NCBI GenBank assembly: GCA_910588825.1
Contig: CAJURF010000017.1
Location: 1 to 51,529, forward strand
DNA from: an uncultured Lachnospiraceae bacterium
GTDB taxonomy: Bacteria > Bacillota > Clostridia > Lachnospirales > Lachnospiraceae
DNA: 51,529 nucleotides
Reading direction: 5' to 3'
Position numbers and translations under genes: made by a program. Positions 1 through 8,485 of this stretch are shown here, piece by piece; position 1 is the first letter of the stretch; the number at the start of each line of letters is the position of its first letter. The notes beneath the pieces were generated by a model. That model searched no databases. It saw nothing but the letters and a program-made list of their open reading frames with translations, and had not been told where the DNA came from.

Positions 1-98
1 GTTATGCCTCCTCTTTGAGACGAATCATTGACCTGTTTCGCAATTACCTATAAAAAAATATAAAGCATCTTTCAAACAGCTCTCCATCCTCTAATTAC

Positions 99-127
99 AT
101 TGTAGACGCAAAAAATATGCACGTCAA
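99..127 (-). promoter_or_regulatory. sigma-A promoter for a gene beyond the left edge
   Basis: On the reverse strand a TTGACG -35 box (122-127) and a TACAAT -10 box (99-104) are separated by exactly 17 bases. A strong AGGAGG ribosome binding site follows on the same strand at 7-12, so the start codon should lie within a few bases outside the window. The gene itself cannot be seen. Confidence 0.6.
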
Positions 128-158
128 GGCTGATACGCAAAGAACACGTATCAGCCTT
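126..158. repeat. Perfect inverted repeat beside the reverse-strand -35 box
   Basis: Two 12-base arms (126-137 and 147-158, AAGGCTGATACG and its complement) are separated by 9 bases. The inner edge overlaps the -35 box of the reverse promoter. There is no good T-run on either side, so an operator or activator site is more likely than a terminator. This is inference from position. Confidence 0.4.
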
Positions 159-308
159 TCGCCATAAAACAGCGGAAGCCCCGTTATTTTCCCTGTTTCT
201 ATTCAAAACCACAGAGAAACCTTTTTCAGACCTTTATCCGTGGACTTCTGAGTCCGCTAAAACGCAGCTCGATTGAGCCCATTGTTCTTCGTTTTTCTGG
301 TGAAAAGT

Positions 309-449
309 ATGTCCGGCCTCTTTTTAGAAACTTATCAGGAACTGCTGTCCACACAAATCAATGCCCCCGGCAGCATGCTTTCCATAGATGATACAAGTTT
401 TGTAAAGGAAAGCATTTCTAAGACACACTCCAGGACTCAAGCAAGTTAG
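309..449 (+). CDS. Small open frame of 46 codons, doubtful
   Basis: The frame starts with ATG at 309 and ends at TAG 447-449. It has no convincing ribosome binding site and I do not recognise the peptide. It is the only forward frame in 160-460 that looks at all coding. It could be a remnant of a larger gene or chance. The rest of 160-460 shows only a short hairpin (GGACT/AGTCC, about 242-255) and nothing else I can name. Confidence 0.15.
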   Translation: MSGLFLETYQELLSTQINAPGSMLSIDDTSFVKESISKTHSRTQAS

Positions 450-461
450 AAAAATTTAGAC

Positions 462-490
462 TTGCCAACTTGCAGGATTTATTGTATAAT
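462..490 (+). promoter_or_regulatory. sigma-A promoter of rplS
   Basis: TTGCCA (462-467) and a perfect TATAAT (485-490) are spaced by 17 bases. Transcription would start near 497 and give a leader of about 80 bases. GCAAGTT (441-447) and AACTTGC (467-473) form an inverted repeat that overlaps the -35 box. Confidence 0.75.
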
Positions 491-496
491 CACCCT

Positions 497-577
497 TGTT
501 ATGAAAAAAGAGATGGTCCTCTGTTACAGTCCTTCTGTATTAAGAACATCCAAATAGAAAGCTAAGGAGAGAAACTG
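497..577 (+). promoter_or_regulatory. rplS 5' leader, possible L19 autoregulatory element
   Basis: Many Firmicutes rplS messages carry a leader structure bound by L19. Here GATG near 512 can pair with CATC near 548 around a small inner hairpin. The ribosome binding site AAGGAGAG lies at about 563-570. The similarity to the known L19 leader is only a rough fold by eye. Confidence 0.25.
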
Positions 578-928
578 ATGAACGAAATTATCAAAAAGAT
601 TGAGGAAACTCAGTTAAAGGCAGAACCGCCCCAGTTCCGTGTAGGAGATACCGTAAGGGTACATGCGAAGATCAAAGAAGGCAACAGAGAGAGAATCCAG
701 GTATTTGAAGGTACTGTGCTGAAGAAGCAGAATGGCAGCAACCGGGCGACTTTCACTGTGAGAAAGACTTCTAACGGAATCGGTGTGGAAAAGACATGGC
801 CGCTTCACTCACCCAATGTGGAAAAGGTTGAGGTAGTCAGATATGGTAAAGTGAGAAGAGCAAAACTGAATTACCTGAGAGACCGCGTAGGTAAACGTGC
901 AAAGGTAAAAGAACGGATCGTAAGGTAG
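578..928 (+). CDS. rplS: 50S ribosomal protein L19
   Basis: L19 sits at the interface of the 30S and 50S subunits. The 116-residue length is normal for the family. The protein begins MNEIIKKIEETQLK and has the conserved core FRVGDTVRVHAKIKEGNRER and the basic tail RVGKRAKVKERI. The ATG is preceded by AAGGAGAG at a good distance. In Firmicutes rplS is commonly followed by lepB and the GTPase rbgA, as seen here. The hairpin at 997-1018 probably reduces read-through from the highly expressed rplS into lepB. Confidence 0.97.
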   Translation: MNEIIKKIEETQLKAEPPQFRVGDTVRVHAKIKEGNRERIQVFEGTVLKKQNGSNRATFTVRKTSNGIGVEKTWPLHSPNVEKVEVVRYGKVRRAKLNYLRDRVGKRAKVKERIVR

Positions 929-996
929 TACAGCAATTCATAAATCAGGCACTTTGCGATAAGATATTTACGAAAACGCTGTAGTAGTGGAATTTG

Positions 997-1025
997 AGGG
1001 GCTGTGGGAACAGCCCCTTATTGTT
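997..1025 (+). terminator. Terminator-like hairpin between rplS and lepB
   Basis: A 9-base stem, AGGGGCTGT (997-1005) with ACAGCCCCT (1010-1018), closes a GGGA loop. The tail TATTGTTTC is only partly T-rich, so termination is probably incomplete. The hairpin also makes an upstream lepB start at 994 unlikely. Confidence 0.6.
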
Positions 1026-1041
1026 TCAGGAAAGGTATGCA

Positions 1042-1617
1042 ATGAGCGGGAAAGTGTCAGGTGCGAAGTCTTTTTTTGAGAGAGATGCGGTAAAGGAAGT
1101 TCTGGTGTGGATATTCCAGATTGCGGTGGTGCTGGCCTGTGCGGTGGTGGCTGCTATCTTTTTTTTCCAGACTGTGACTATGCAGGAAGGTTCTATGGAG
1201 CCCACGCTGGCCTCCGGGGATCGTTTTTTCATTAACAGGATGGCTTATAAACTGGGAAGCCCCAAACGGGGAGATTTGATCGTGTTTAAGACAAGTTCCA
1301 AGCAGGATGCAAGTCTTCATATCAAGCGTGTAATCGGTCTTCCCGGTGAGACCATACAGATTAAGGACGGACAGATTCTAATTAACGGGGAGACTTATAA
1401 AGAAGGCAGGGATTTTCCCAGTATCAGCAGTCCGGGGCTGGCAGAAGAAGAAATAACCATTCAAAATGGGGAATATTTTGTGCTGGGGGATAACCGGAAC
1501 AACAGCGATGACAGCCGGTATGGCGATGTGGGAAATGTTCAGAAGAAATATATTGAGGGAAAGATCTGGTTTACAGCCGGACCGCTGAAGAAAATCGGTC
1601 TGGTGAAGGATAAATGA
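1042..1617 (+). CDS. lepB: Signal peptidase I
   Basis: This membrane serine protease removes signal peptides from secreted proteins. One membrane segment spans about residues 20-45. The catalytic Ser51 lies in EGSMEPTL and the catalytic Lys95 in HIKRVIGLPGE, followed by the conserved LGDNRNNSDDSRYG. The length of 191 residues fits the short Gram-positive type. I chose ATG 1042 because CAGGAAAGG lies 7 bases upstream; the frame is open to an ATG at 994, but that start would fall before a terminator hairpin. The TGA stop overlaps the next open frame, and rbgA follows at once. Confidence 0.95.
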   Translation: MSGKVSGAKSFFERDAVKEVLVWIFQIAVVLACAVVAAIFFFQTVTMQEGSMEPTLASGDRFFINRMAYKLGSPKRGDLIVFKTSSKQDASLHIKRVIGLPGETIQIKDGQILINGETYKEGRDFPSISSPGLAEEEITIQNGEYFVLGDNRNNSDDSRYGDVGNVQKKYIEGKIWFTAGPLKKIGLVKDK

Positions 1618-1628
1618 GGGAAACGATT

Positions 1629-2462
1629 ATGAACATACAATGGTATCCGGGGCACATGACAAAGGCCAGAAGGATGATGCAGGAAAATATAAAGCTGATT
1701 GATGTAATCATTGAGCTGGTGGACGCCCGGGTGCCCATGAGTAGCCGCAATCCGGATATTGACCAGATGGGCCAGAACAAATCCCGGCTGATTCTGCTCA
1801 ATAAGGCAGATCTGGCTGACGAGAGGAAAAACCGGCAGTGGAGTGAGTGGTTTCAGGAGAAGGGCTTCTATACTGCCGTGGTGGATTCCAGAAACCGAGG
1901 GAGTTTGAAGGCAGTCAACGGCATTATCCGGGAAGCCTGCCAGGAGAAACTGGAGCGGGATAAGAGAAAGGGCATTAAAAACAGACCCATCCGCGCCATG
2001 GTGGCAGGGATTCCCAATGTGGGCAAATCCACTTTTATCAACAGTTTTGCCGGAAAAGCCTGTGCAAGAACTGGGAACCAGCCAGGGGTAACCAAGGGAA
2101 AACAGTGGATACGTCTCAATAAAAATGTGGAACTGCTGGATACCCCGGGTATTCTATGGCCGAAATTCGACGACCCTCAGGTGGGGTGCAGGCTGGCAAT
2201 GATTGGAGCTGTGAAGGACGAGCTGGTAAATATTGACGAACTGTCCCTTGAATTGATTAAATATCTGGTGGAGGCTTATCCGGGAGTTTTGAGCGGGAGA
2301 TACCAGGTGGACGAGACGGGAAGCCCCGGGCAGACGCTGGAGAAAATAGCTGAGATACGCAAATGTCTACAAAAAGGCGGAGAGCTGGATTGCGGCAAAG
2401 CCGCGGTTCTGCTTATGGATGAATTCCGCAGCGGAAAATTGGGACGGATTACCCTGGAATAA
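1629..2462 (+). CDS. rbgA: Ribosome biogenesis GTPase RbgA (YlqF)
   Basis: RbgA is a circularly permuted GTPase needed for late assembly of the 50S subunit in Firmicutes. The permuted order is visible: the G4 motif NKADL comes first, then the P-loop GIPNVGKST, then DTPGI. The product starts MNIQWYPGHMTKARR, which matches the usual RbgA N-terminus, so ATG 1629 is the start. The upstream in-frame ATG at 1614 overlaps the lepB stop, and AGGGAAA between the two serves the later start. 277 residues is close to the family norm. It is likely co-transcribed with lepB. Confidence 0.93.
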   Translation: MNIQWYPGHMTKARRMMQENIKLIDVIIELVDARVPMSSRNPDIDQMGQNKSRLILLNKADLADERKNRQWSEWFQEKGFYTAVVDSRNRGSLKAVNGIIREACQEKLERDKRKGIKNRPIRAMVAGIPNVGKSTFINSFAGKACARTGNQPGVTKGKQWIRLNKNVELLDTPGILWPKFDDPQVGCRLAMIGAVKDELVNIDELSLELIKYLVEAYPGVLSGRYQVDETGSPGQTLEKIAEIRKCLQKGGELDCGKAAVLLMDEFRSGKLGRITLE

Positions 2463-2522
2463 CAGCCCTTTACTTCGCATATAAATATATTCCAATCTTA
2501 ACTTTCGGGTGGTAGAAGTTTT

Positions 2523-3662
2523 ATGCAGATCCATCTTGTCACAGAGGGAGAAAACGTGGATACCATTGCCCAGTCATATGGTATCCCGGCAGAACTGCTC
2601 ATCTTTGATAACCAGCTGGTCTATCCCTATAAGCTGGCACTGGGCCAGGCACTTTATATTCCTACATATGGACCTGCCGGGGAGCGTCCCCAGATCCAGG
2701 TCTCCGGTTATGCTTATCCTTATATCAGCCCCTGGGTGCTGGGGCAGACTCTTCCTTATATCACAGAACTTCCTATTTTTTCTTATGGATTCACATATGA
2801 AGGCCAGTTGATTCCGCCTGTTCTTGAAGAAAACTGGATGATAGAAATGTGCCGCGAAAATGCGGTGATTCCTTTCCTTACGCTGACTCCCCTGGATGCA
2901 GACGGAAGATTTAACAATGAGCTGATTACTTCTGTTGTGTGGGATACTTCGGCAGGGGACCGGCTGATTCTGGAGGTGGCGGGGGTTATGCAGAAGAAAG
3001 GCTATGGCGGTCTGGATATTGATTTTGAGTATATCCGCAGAGAAGACAGGGATTCGTTTACTGAATTCGTAAGGCGGGCCGCCGCTGTCATGCACGGATT
3101 TGGTTACAAAATCAGCATCGCTCTGGCGCCGAAGACCTCCGCGGAACAAAAAGGACTGCTCTATGAGGGAAAGGACTATGGGGCCCTGGGAGCGCTCACA
3201 GACAGCGTGCTGCTGATGACTTATGAATGGGGATATAAATACGGCCCCAATATGGCAGTGGCACCTATTAATAAAGTGGAGCAGGTGGTGCGGTATGCTC
3301 TGACAGAGATACCTTCCGGCAAACTTCGACTGGGCATTCCCAATTACGGGTATGACTGGCCTCTGCCCGTTGTATCCAATGTTACCACAGCCAATACCAT
3401 CGGAAATGTGGAGGCCGTACAGATTGCCATTGCCCATTCCGCCCAGATTCTCTATGATGAGACGGCCCAGTCGCCCTATTTCCGCTATTGGCAGGACGAT
3501 GTGGAGCACGAAGTGTGGTTTGAAGACGTGCGCAGCCTTCAGGCAAAATTCCAGCTGGTGAAAGAGTATGGGCTTCAGGGGATGGGCTGGTGGCAGATTA
3601 TGCGCTGGTGGCGGGCTTCCTGGCTGGCCATGGAAGACAATTTCTGGAATGGAAAAGGGTAG
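2523..3662 (+). CDS. LysM and GH18 domain protein, spore cortex-lytic SleL/YaaH type
   Basis: The N-terminal 45 residues form a LysM peptidoglycan-binding repeat (VTEGENVDTIAQSYGIP onward). The rest is a glycoside hydrolase family 18 barrel with the catalytic signature GLDIDFEYI, in which the last Glu is the proton donor. SleL/YaaH proteins are N-acetylglucosaminidases that digest cortex fragments during germination. SleL usually has two LysM repeats; only one is clear here. No signal peptide is visible, which is normal for spore-associated members. It is a likely spore protein, but a general peptidoglycan hydrolase is possible. It ends 41 bases before rnhB. Confidence 0.85.
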   Translation: MQIHLVTEGENVDTIAQSYGIPAELLIFDNQLVYPYKLALGQALYIPTYGPAGERPQIQVSGYAYPYISPWVLGQTLPYITELPIFSYGFTYEGQLIPPVLEENWMIEMCRENAVIPFLTLTPLDADGRFNNELITSVVWDTSAGDRLILEVAGVMQKKGYGGLDIDFEYIRREDRDSFTEFVRRAAAVMHGFGYKISIALAPKTSAEQKGLLYEGKDYGALGALTDSVLLMTYEWGYKYGPNMAVAPINKVEQVVRYALTEIPSGKLRLGIPNYGYDWPLPVVSNVTTANTIGNVEAVQIAIAHSAQILYDETAQSPYFRYWQDDVEHEVWFEDVRSLQAKFQLVKEYGLQGMGWWQIMRWWRASWLAMEDNFWNGKG

Positions 3663-3703
3663 AATGCAAAAGGATAAAAGGGAAGAGGGACATAAGGACG
3701 AAG

Positions 3704-4480
3704 ATGAAAACAATACAGGAAATAAGAGAAGAATTTGAAAAAGCGTCTGTGGAAGACTATGCAGAACTTTATGCAAGGTATCAGGAGGATGAACGAAAAG
3801 GTGTTGTGCAGCTGATTGCAAAGCACCGGAAAATAGAAGAAAAGCTGGAGCAGGAGAAGAAAAGAATTTACCGTATGCAGGAATTTGAACGGAAATACGG
3901 CCACAAAGGCCTTCTGTGCGGCGTAGATGAAGCCGGGAGGGGCCCGCTGGCAGGCCCGGTGGCGGCAGGAGCGGTGATTCTGCCGCCGGACTGCCAGATT
4001 CTCTATCTGAATGATTCCAAAAAGCTGTCCCCGCAGAAACGAGAGGAACTGTATTCAGTAATTATGGAAAAAGCAGTGGCAGTGGGCATCGGCTGGGCAG
4101 GGCCTGAGCGGATTGATGAGATCAACATTCTGCAGGCCGCCTATGAAGCCATGCGCCAGGCTGTGGAGAATCTTCAGGTAAAACCTCAGGTTTTGTTAAA
4201 CGATGCGGTAACCATTCCCCACATAGAGATTGAACAGGTGCCCATCGTCCACGGTGATGCCAGAAGCCTGTCCATTGCCGCGGCCAGTGTGGTAGCCAAG
4301 GTATCCCGGGACCGGCTGATGCTGGAGTACGATAAGGAGATGCCCCAATACGGCTTTGCCTCCCACAAAGGGTACGGGAGCGCCGCCCACTATGAGGCTC
4401 TTCGAAAATATGGGCCAAGCCCTATCCACCGGAAAAGTTTTTTGAGAAAATTTGAGCACATGCAGGCGGGGAACGAATGA
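3704..4480 (+). CDS. rnhB: Ribonuclease HII
   Basis: RNase HII cuts the RNA strand of RNA-DNA hybrids and removes single ribonucleotides from DNA. The signature GVDEAGRGPLAGPV carries the first two acidic catalytic residues (Asp75, Glu76), and the third is in LLNDAVTI. The N-terminal 65 residues are a helical extension as in Bacillus RnhB, which is about 255 residues long; this one has 258. An in-frame ATG at 3590 lies inside the GH18 gene. ATG 3704 follows AAGGACG and gives the family length. The stop overlaps the start of yraN by 4 bases (ATGA). Confidence 0.94.
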   Translation: MKTIQEIREEFEKASVEDYAELYARYQEDERKGVVQLIAKHRKIEEKLEQEKKRIYRMQEFERKYGHKGLLCGVDEAGRGPLAGPVAAGAVILPPDCQILYLNDSKKLSPQKREELYSVIMEKAVAVGIGWAGPERIDEINILQAAYEAMRQAVENLQVKPQVLLNDAVTIPHIEIEQVPIVHGDARSLSIAAASVVAKVSRDRLMLEYDKEMPQYGFASHKGYGSAAHYEALRKYGPSPIHRKSFLRKFEHMQAGNE

Positions 4481-4845
4481 ACAGACGAAAGGTGGGCACA
4501 GAATATGAGCGCCAGGCGGCAGAATTTTTGTCAGGACTGGGGTATCGAATTGTGGAGATGAATTATCGCGGCCGCAGAGGAGAGGTTGACCTGATTGGCT
4601 GGGAAGAGGGATATCTGGTGTTTATAGAGGTAAAGTACCGGAGCGGTTCAGGGTCAGGGGGAGCGCTGGAGGCTGTGGATGCCAAAAAACAGCAGAGGAT
4701 TTCCAGGGCAGCTCTATGTTACCGGGTGCAGAAGAACATACCGGAGGAGACGCCCTGCAGGTTTGATGTGGTGGGAATTGACGGGGAGAAGGCTGTATTG
4801 GTGAAAAATGCTTTTGATTTTTGCGGAGGGGGATTTTGTTGGTAG
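4477..4845 (+). CDS. UPF0102/YraN family, PD-(D/E)XK nuclease-like protein
   Basis: This family has the fold of Holliday junction and restriction-type nucleases but no firmly proven role. The motif is clear: GEVDLI with Asp38, then FIEVKYR with Glu51 and Lys53. The 122-residue length is typical. It overlaps rnhB by 4 bases, a pairing that is very common in bacteria and suggests DNA repair or processing. The 3' end runs close to the ribosome binding site of pgeF. Confidence 0.9.
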   Translation: MNRRKVGTEYERQAAEFLSGLGYRIVEMNYRGRRGEVDLIGWEEGYLVFIEVKYRSGSGSGGALEAVDAKKQQRISRAALCYRVQKNIPEETPCRFDVVGIDGEKAVLVKNAFDFCGGGFCW

Positions 4846-4871
4846 AGGATTTTCAGAAAGGAATAACAAGC

Positions 4872-5726
4872 ATGCAGATAAATATAAACTGGAAGGATTC
4901 CCGCAATCCAATTCCACAGGTGCGAAAGAAAGGCCCTGTGGTCTATCTGTCCTACCCCGGTCTGGAGGAAACCGGCATAGTACGCCACGGATTCAGCACC
5001 CGGCTGGGCGGGGTGAGCGAAGGAATCTATGAGTCCATGAATCTGAGTTTTGCCCGTGGAGACGATGAAAAGGCTGTGTGGGAGAATTACAAAAGGATTG
5101 CCGAGGCTGTGGGATTTGACCTAAAAAGCGTGGTCACTTCTGACCAGACACATACCACCAATGTGCGTGTAGTCACTGAAAAGGACCGGGGCAGGGGGCT
5201 TATGAAGCCTAGAGAGTATCAGGATGTGGACGGAATGGTCACAAACGTGCCGGGGATTACGCTGGTGACGTTTTATGCGGATTGTGTGCCCCTTTATCTG
5301 GTAGATCCAGTTCAAAAGGCTATTGGGCTGGTACATTCCGGGTGGAGAGGAACTGTGGGGAAGATTGGACTGGAGGCGGTACGGGTGATGGAGCGGGAGT
5401 ACGGCACAGACCCAAGACATGTTATTGCAGCCATTGGCCCGTCCATCTGTCAGGACTGCTATGAGGTCAGTGGGGATGTGATAGAAAAATTTCAGAAATC
5501 CTTTCCAGAAGAACAGTGGGAGCAGTTGTTCTACCCAAAGCCAGGCGGAAAGTATCAGCTGAATCTCTGGGAGGCCAATCGTCTGACTTTTTTGGAAGCA
5601 GGGCTGGAACCAGAGAAAATCTTCCTTCCCGGACTGTGCACCTGCTGCAATTCCCAGTTCTTGTTTTCCCACCGGGCGTCAAAGGGCAGACGGGGGAATC
5701 TGGCCGCGTTTTTGGTCTTGAAATAA
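4872..5726 (+). CDS. pgeF: Purine nucleoside phosphorylase PgeF (YfiH/DUF152, 'laccase' domain)
   Basis: YfiH-type proteins bind zinc and act on purine nucleosides; in some bacteria they also edit peptidoglycan precursors. Conserved blocks are visible: HGFSTRLGGVS near the start, TSDQTHTTNV, TFYADCVPLYLVDP, LVHSGWRGTVGK with the metal His, and CTCCNSQFLFSHR at the end. Older annotations call it polyphenol oxidase. The start is uncertain. ATG 4872 has AAAGGAA upstream, but a TTG at 4839 has GGAGGGGG at ideal distance and would add 11 residues. It is the last gene of the run. Confidence 0.88.
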   Translation: MQININWKDSRNPIPQVRKKGPVVYLSYPGLEETGIVRHGFSTRLGGVSEGIYESMNLSFARGDDEKAVWENYKRIAEAVGFDLKSVVTSDQTHTTNVRVVTEKDRGRGLMKPREYQDVDGMVTNVPGITLVTFYADCVPLYLVDPVQKAIGLVHSGWRGTVGKIGLEAVRVMEREYGTDPRHVIAAIGPSICQDCYEVSGDVIEKFQKSFPEEQWEQLFYPKPGGKYQLNLWEANRLTFLEAGLEPEKIFLPGLCTCCNSQFLFSHRASKGRRGNLAAFLVLK

Positions 5727-5728
5727 TG

Positions 5729-5757
5729 AAAAACCGCTGTTGATTTCAGCGGTTTTT
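5729..5757. terminator. Bidirectional terminator between pgeF and prs
   Basis: AAAAACCGCTG (5729-5739) pairs perfectly with CAGCGGTTTTT (5747-5757) around a 7-base loop, with a T-run on each strand. It serves both converging genes, and its right arm includes the prs stop codon. Confidence 0.85.
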
Positions 5758-6915
5758 CGTTTTCTCCAGCAGTTTGATGATTTTGTCGTTGTGGGAGCGG
5801 ACTTTTTCCACAGAAACGTCGTGATTGATGATATCAATGATGCTGGCCAGGTATTTGCTCATATTGGCTTCGATGTAATAGGGGCGCTTTAGCAGCCCGG
5901 GGGTCCGGTAATTCAAATTGGTGGTGATCAGCCGGTATAAGTATCCTTTTTCATAATATTCGTCGAATTTGTCCAGCCCGTTGGTGAACAGGCCGAATGT
6001 GGTGCATACGAAGACCCGGTTGGCTTTCCGCTCCTTCAGCTGAATGGCCACGTCCAGCATACTTTCTCCGGAAGAAATCATATCGTCAATGATCACCACA
6101 TCTTTTCCTTCCACGGAATCACCCAGAAATTCATGGGCAACAATGGGGTTTTTGCCGTCTATAATGGTAGAATAGTCCCTGCGTTTGTAGAACATGCCCA
6201 TATCCACGCCTAAAATATTGGAAAAATACACGGCTCTGGACATGGCGCCTTCGTCCGGGCTGATCACCATCAAATGGTCATTGTCTGTCCGGAAATCCGG
6301 AACATTTTTAATCAGTGCCTTCAGGAACTGATAGGTGGGGAAGAAACTGTCGAACCCCTTCAGAGGAATGGCGTTTTGTACTCTGGGGTCGTGGGCGTCA
6401 AAGGTGATGATGTTGCTGACTCCCATGTCGGACAGTTCCTGGAGAGCCAGTGCGCAGTCCAGGGACTCCCGCTTGGAACGTTTGTGCTGCCGGCTCTCAT
6501 AGAGAAAAGGCATAATCACGTTAATCCGGTGGGTTTTGCCGTTTGCCGCGGAGATAATCCGTTTCAGGTCTTGATAATGATTGTCCGGGGACATATGGTT
6601 CTCGTGGCCGCAGACAGTATAGGTCAGGCTGTAGTTGGTCACGTCCGCCATGATAAATAAATCCACACCCCGCACAGATTCTTTGATATTGGCCTTTCCC
6701 TCACCAGTGCCGAAACGGGGACATTCACAGTCGATCAAAAATGTGTCTTCGCTGTACCCCTGAAGATTGATCCCGGATTTGTTGTGGCCGCTTAAGGTTT
6801 TGCGGAAACGGACAAGTTTGGCATCTACTTCTCTTGCCAGTGCTTCACATCCAAGGGCTGCAATCTTGATGGGAGCCACAGCCATGGACTTCTCTAGTAA
6901 TTCAGTGTTGGACAT
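5746..6915 (-). CDS. prs: Ribose-phosphate pyrophosphokinase (PRPP synthetase)
   Basis: The enzyme makes PRPP from ribose 5-phosphate and ATP for purine, pyrimidine, His, Trp and NAD synthesis. The PRPP-binding motif is VVIIDDMISSGESML, and FDAHDPRVQN carries conserved catalytic-region residues. At 389 residues it is longer than the classical 315-residue enzyme, because of an N-terminal extension (to about residue 60) and longer insertions. This longer form is common in Clostridia. I placed the start at 6915 because GGAGG lies directly upstream, between it and an in-frame ATG at 6927. The gene is monocistronic, with a promoter at 6967-6996. Confidence 0.9.
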   Translation of the reverse strand: MSNTELLEKSMAVAPIKIAALGCEALAREVDAKLVRFRKTLSGHNKSGINLQGYSEDTFLIDCECPRFGTGEGKANIKESVRGVDLFIMADVTNYSLTYTVCGHENHMSPDNHYQDLKRIISAANGKTHRINVIMPFLYESRQHKRSKRESLDCALALQELSDMGVSNIITFDAHDPRVQNAIPLKGFDSFFPTYQFLKALIKNVPDFRTDNDHLMVISPDEGAMSRAVYFSNILGVDMGMFYKRRDYSTIIDGKNPIVAHEFLGDSVEGKDVVIIDDMISSGESMLDVAIQLKERKANRVFVCTTFGLFTNGLDKFDEYYEKGYLYRLITTNLNYRTPGLLKRPYYIEANMSKYLASIIDIINHDVSVEKVRSHNDKIIKLLEKTKNR

Positions 6916-6966
6916 AAAAACCTCCATGTTGTATCCATTGTGTCACGTTGATTCCCTTCTATATCT

Positions 6967-6996
6967 GTTATATCATTTTGCACTGGGGCCAGTCAA
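6967..6996 (-). promoter_or_regulatory. sigma-A promoter of prs
   Basis: On the reverse strand TTGACT (6991-6996) and TATAAC (6967-6972) are 18 bases apart, about 50 bases upstream of the prs start. It lies back to back with the forward promoter at 7006-7034. Confidence 0.6.
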
Positions 6997-7005
6997 GGAA
7001 ATTTA

Positions 7006-7034
7006 TTGCTTTTTCATCCGTAAATTGGTATGAT
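7006..7034 (+). promoter_or_regulatory. Extended -10 promoter of the DUF512-der-plsY-gpsA operon
   Basis: TTGCTT (7006-7011) and TATGAT (7029-7034) are 17 bases apart, and a TGn motif (7026-7028) directly precedes the -10 box. The first gene starts 32 bases downstream. Confidence 0.65.
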
Positions 7035-7066
7035 AGTAAAAGCACTCAGATAGGATTGAGGGGGTC

Positions 7067-8485
7067 ATGATGAAGAAGCAGGAATACCAGGGACATGAAA
7101 TAAAAGCAGTGGAGCCGGACAGCATTGCCGAAGAGATGGGGCTTCAGCCGGGAGACCGTCTGCTGGAAATCAACGGCCGGAAAATCCGGGATATTTTTGA
7201 TTATCAGTATGAGATGCGGGAAGAATATGTGGAGCTCTTAATTGAGAGAGCGGACAAAGAACAGTGGCTTTTAGAAGTGGAAAAGGACTATGAGGAAGAA
7301 CTGGGTGTTCAGTTTTCCAATGGTTTGATGGATGAGTACCATTCCTGTTCCAACCGGTGTATTTTCTGCTTTATTGACCAGATGCCTCCGGATATGCGGG
7401 ATACCCTGTATTTTAAAGATGATGATTCCAGGCTTTCGTTTCTCCAGGGGAATTATATTACACTGACCAATATGGACAGGCAGGAGCTGGAGCGGATTGT
7501 GCAGTACCACTTTTCACCTATCAATATTTCCGTTCATACTGTGGACCCTGAGCTTCGATGCCGGATGCTGAATAACCGTTTTGCCGGGGACGTGCTGGAA
7601 AAGATCGAGTTTCTGGCACAGGCAGGCATTGAGATGAACGGTCAGATTGTGCTCTGCAAAAGCTACAACGACGGCAGTGTGCTGAAGGAAACCATAGAAG
7701 CGCTGGCGGGCTTTCATCCCCATATGAAAAGTCTCTCGGTGGTTCCTGTGGGCCTTACCCGTTTCCGGGAACATTTAGAGCCCCTGCAGCCGTTTGGGGA
7801 GAAAGAAGCCAGGGAAGTACTGGCAGTCATAGAGACGTATCAGGAGCAGCTGTGCCATGAGAGCGGGAGCCGCTTTGTATTTGCCAGCGATGAGTGGTAT
7901 CTGCTGGCGGGAAGACCGCTGCCGCGGCAGGAGGAATATGAAGATTATCCCCAGCTGGAAAACGGAGTGGGGATGCTGCGGCTGTTAGAAGAAGAAATTA
8001 AAGAAGAACTTCAGAAACAGGAAGGGGACGGCAGAACGGTTAAGGGAAGTCTGGCCACCGGAAGTCTGGCCGCGCCTTTTCTGGAAACTTATATGAGGTG
8101 GATCGGCAGAAAATTCCCACAGGTTCATCTGCAGGTGTTTTCTGTGGAAAACCGTTTCTTCGGAGAACAGATTACAGTCTCAGGACTGGTGACCGGGCAG
8201 GATTTGTATGAACAGCTGCGGGGACAGGAGCTGGGGGAAAAACTGCTGATACCCTGCAATATGCTCAAAAGCGGAGAAGAAGTATTTCTGGATGACTGGA
8301 CCGTGGGGAAACTGGAACAGTGTCTGGGGGTTCCGGTGATTGTAGTGGATTCTTCCGGCGGGGACTTGCTGCAGGCGGTGATTGGGCCGCCCATAAAAGG
8401 AAAGCATAAAAGGAGACAGATATATGAGCAAACAGATAGCAGCCATAGTGGGAAGGCCGAATGTGGGGAAATCTACACTGTTTAA
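7067..8485 (+). CDS. DUF512 protein with PDZ-like N-terminus and radical SAM-like core
   Basis: The first 65 residues resemble a PDZ domain (AEEMGLQPGDRLLEINGRKI). They are followed by a cysteine motif CSNRCIFCF (CX3CX2C) typical of radical SAM 4Fe-4S clusters, and then the DUF512 region (NRFFGEQITVSGLVTGQDL, DDWTVGKLEQCLGVPV). The function of this family is not settled. It is frequently found directly before der in Clostridia, so a role in ribosome or RNA maturation is plausible but unproven. The 3' end overlaps der by 62 bases in another frame, which is unusually long. RBS GAGGGGG precedes the ATG; ATG 7070 is an equal alternative. Confidence 0.88.
   Translation: MMKKQEYQGHEIKAVEPDSIAEEMGLQPGDRLLEINGRKIRDIFDYQYEMREEYVELLIERADKEQWLLEVEKDYEEELGVQFSNGLMDEYHSCSNRCIFCFIDQMPPDMRDTLYFKDDDSRLSFLQGNYITLTNMDRQELERIVQYHFSPINISVHTVDPELRCRMLNNRFAGDVLEKIEFLAQAGIEMNGQIVLCKSYNDGSVLKETIEALAGFHPHMKSLSVVPVGLTRFREHLEPLQPFGEKEAREVLAVIETYQEQLCHESGSRFVFASDEWYLLAGRPLPRQEEYEDYPQLENGVGMLRLLEEEIKEELQKQEGDGRTVKGSLATGSLAAPFLETYMRWIGRKFPQVHLQVFSVENRFFGEQITVSGLVTGQDLYEQLRGQELGEKLLIPCNMLKSGEEVFLDDWTVGKLEQCLGVPVIVVDSSGGDLLQAVIGPPIKGKHKRRQIYEQTDSSHSGKAECGEIYTV

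Noticed and set aside
994..1041. Upstream ATG for lepB
   Set aside because: It lies directly before and within the rplS terminator hairpin and adds residues unlike signal peptidase; the ribosome binding site favours 1042.
2574..3821. Open frame of 415 codons on the reverse strand opposite the GH18 gene
   Set aside because: It is the antisense of a clear LysM-GH18 gene, has no family features and no start context.
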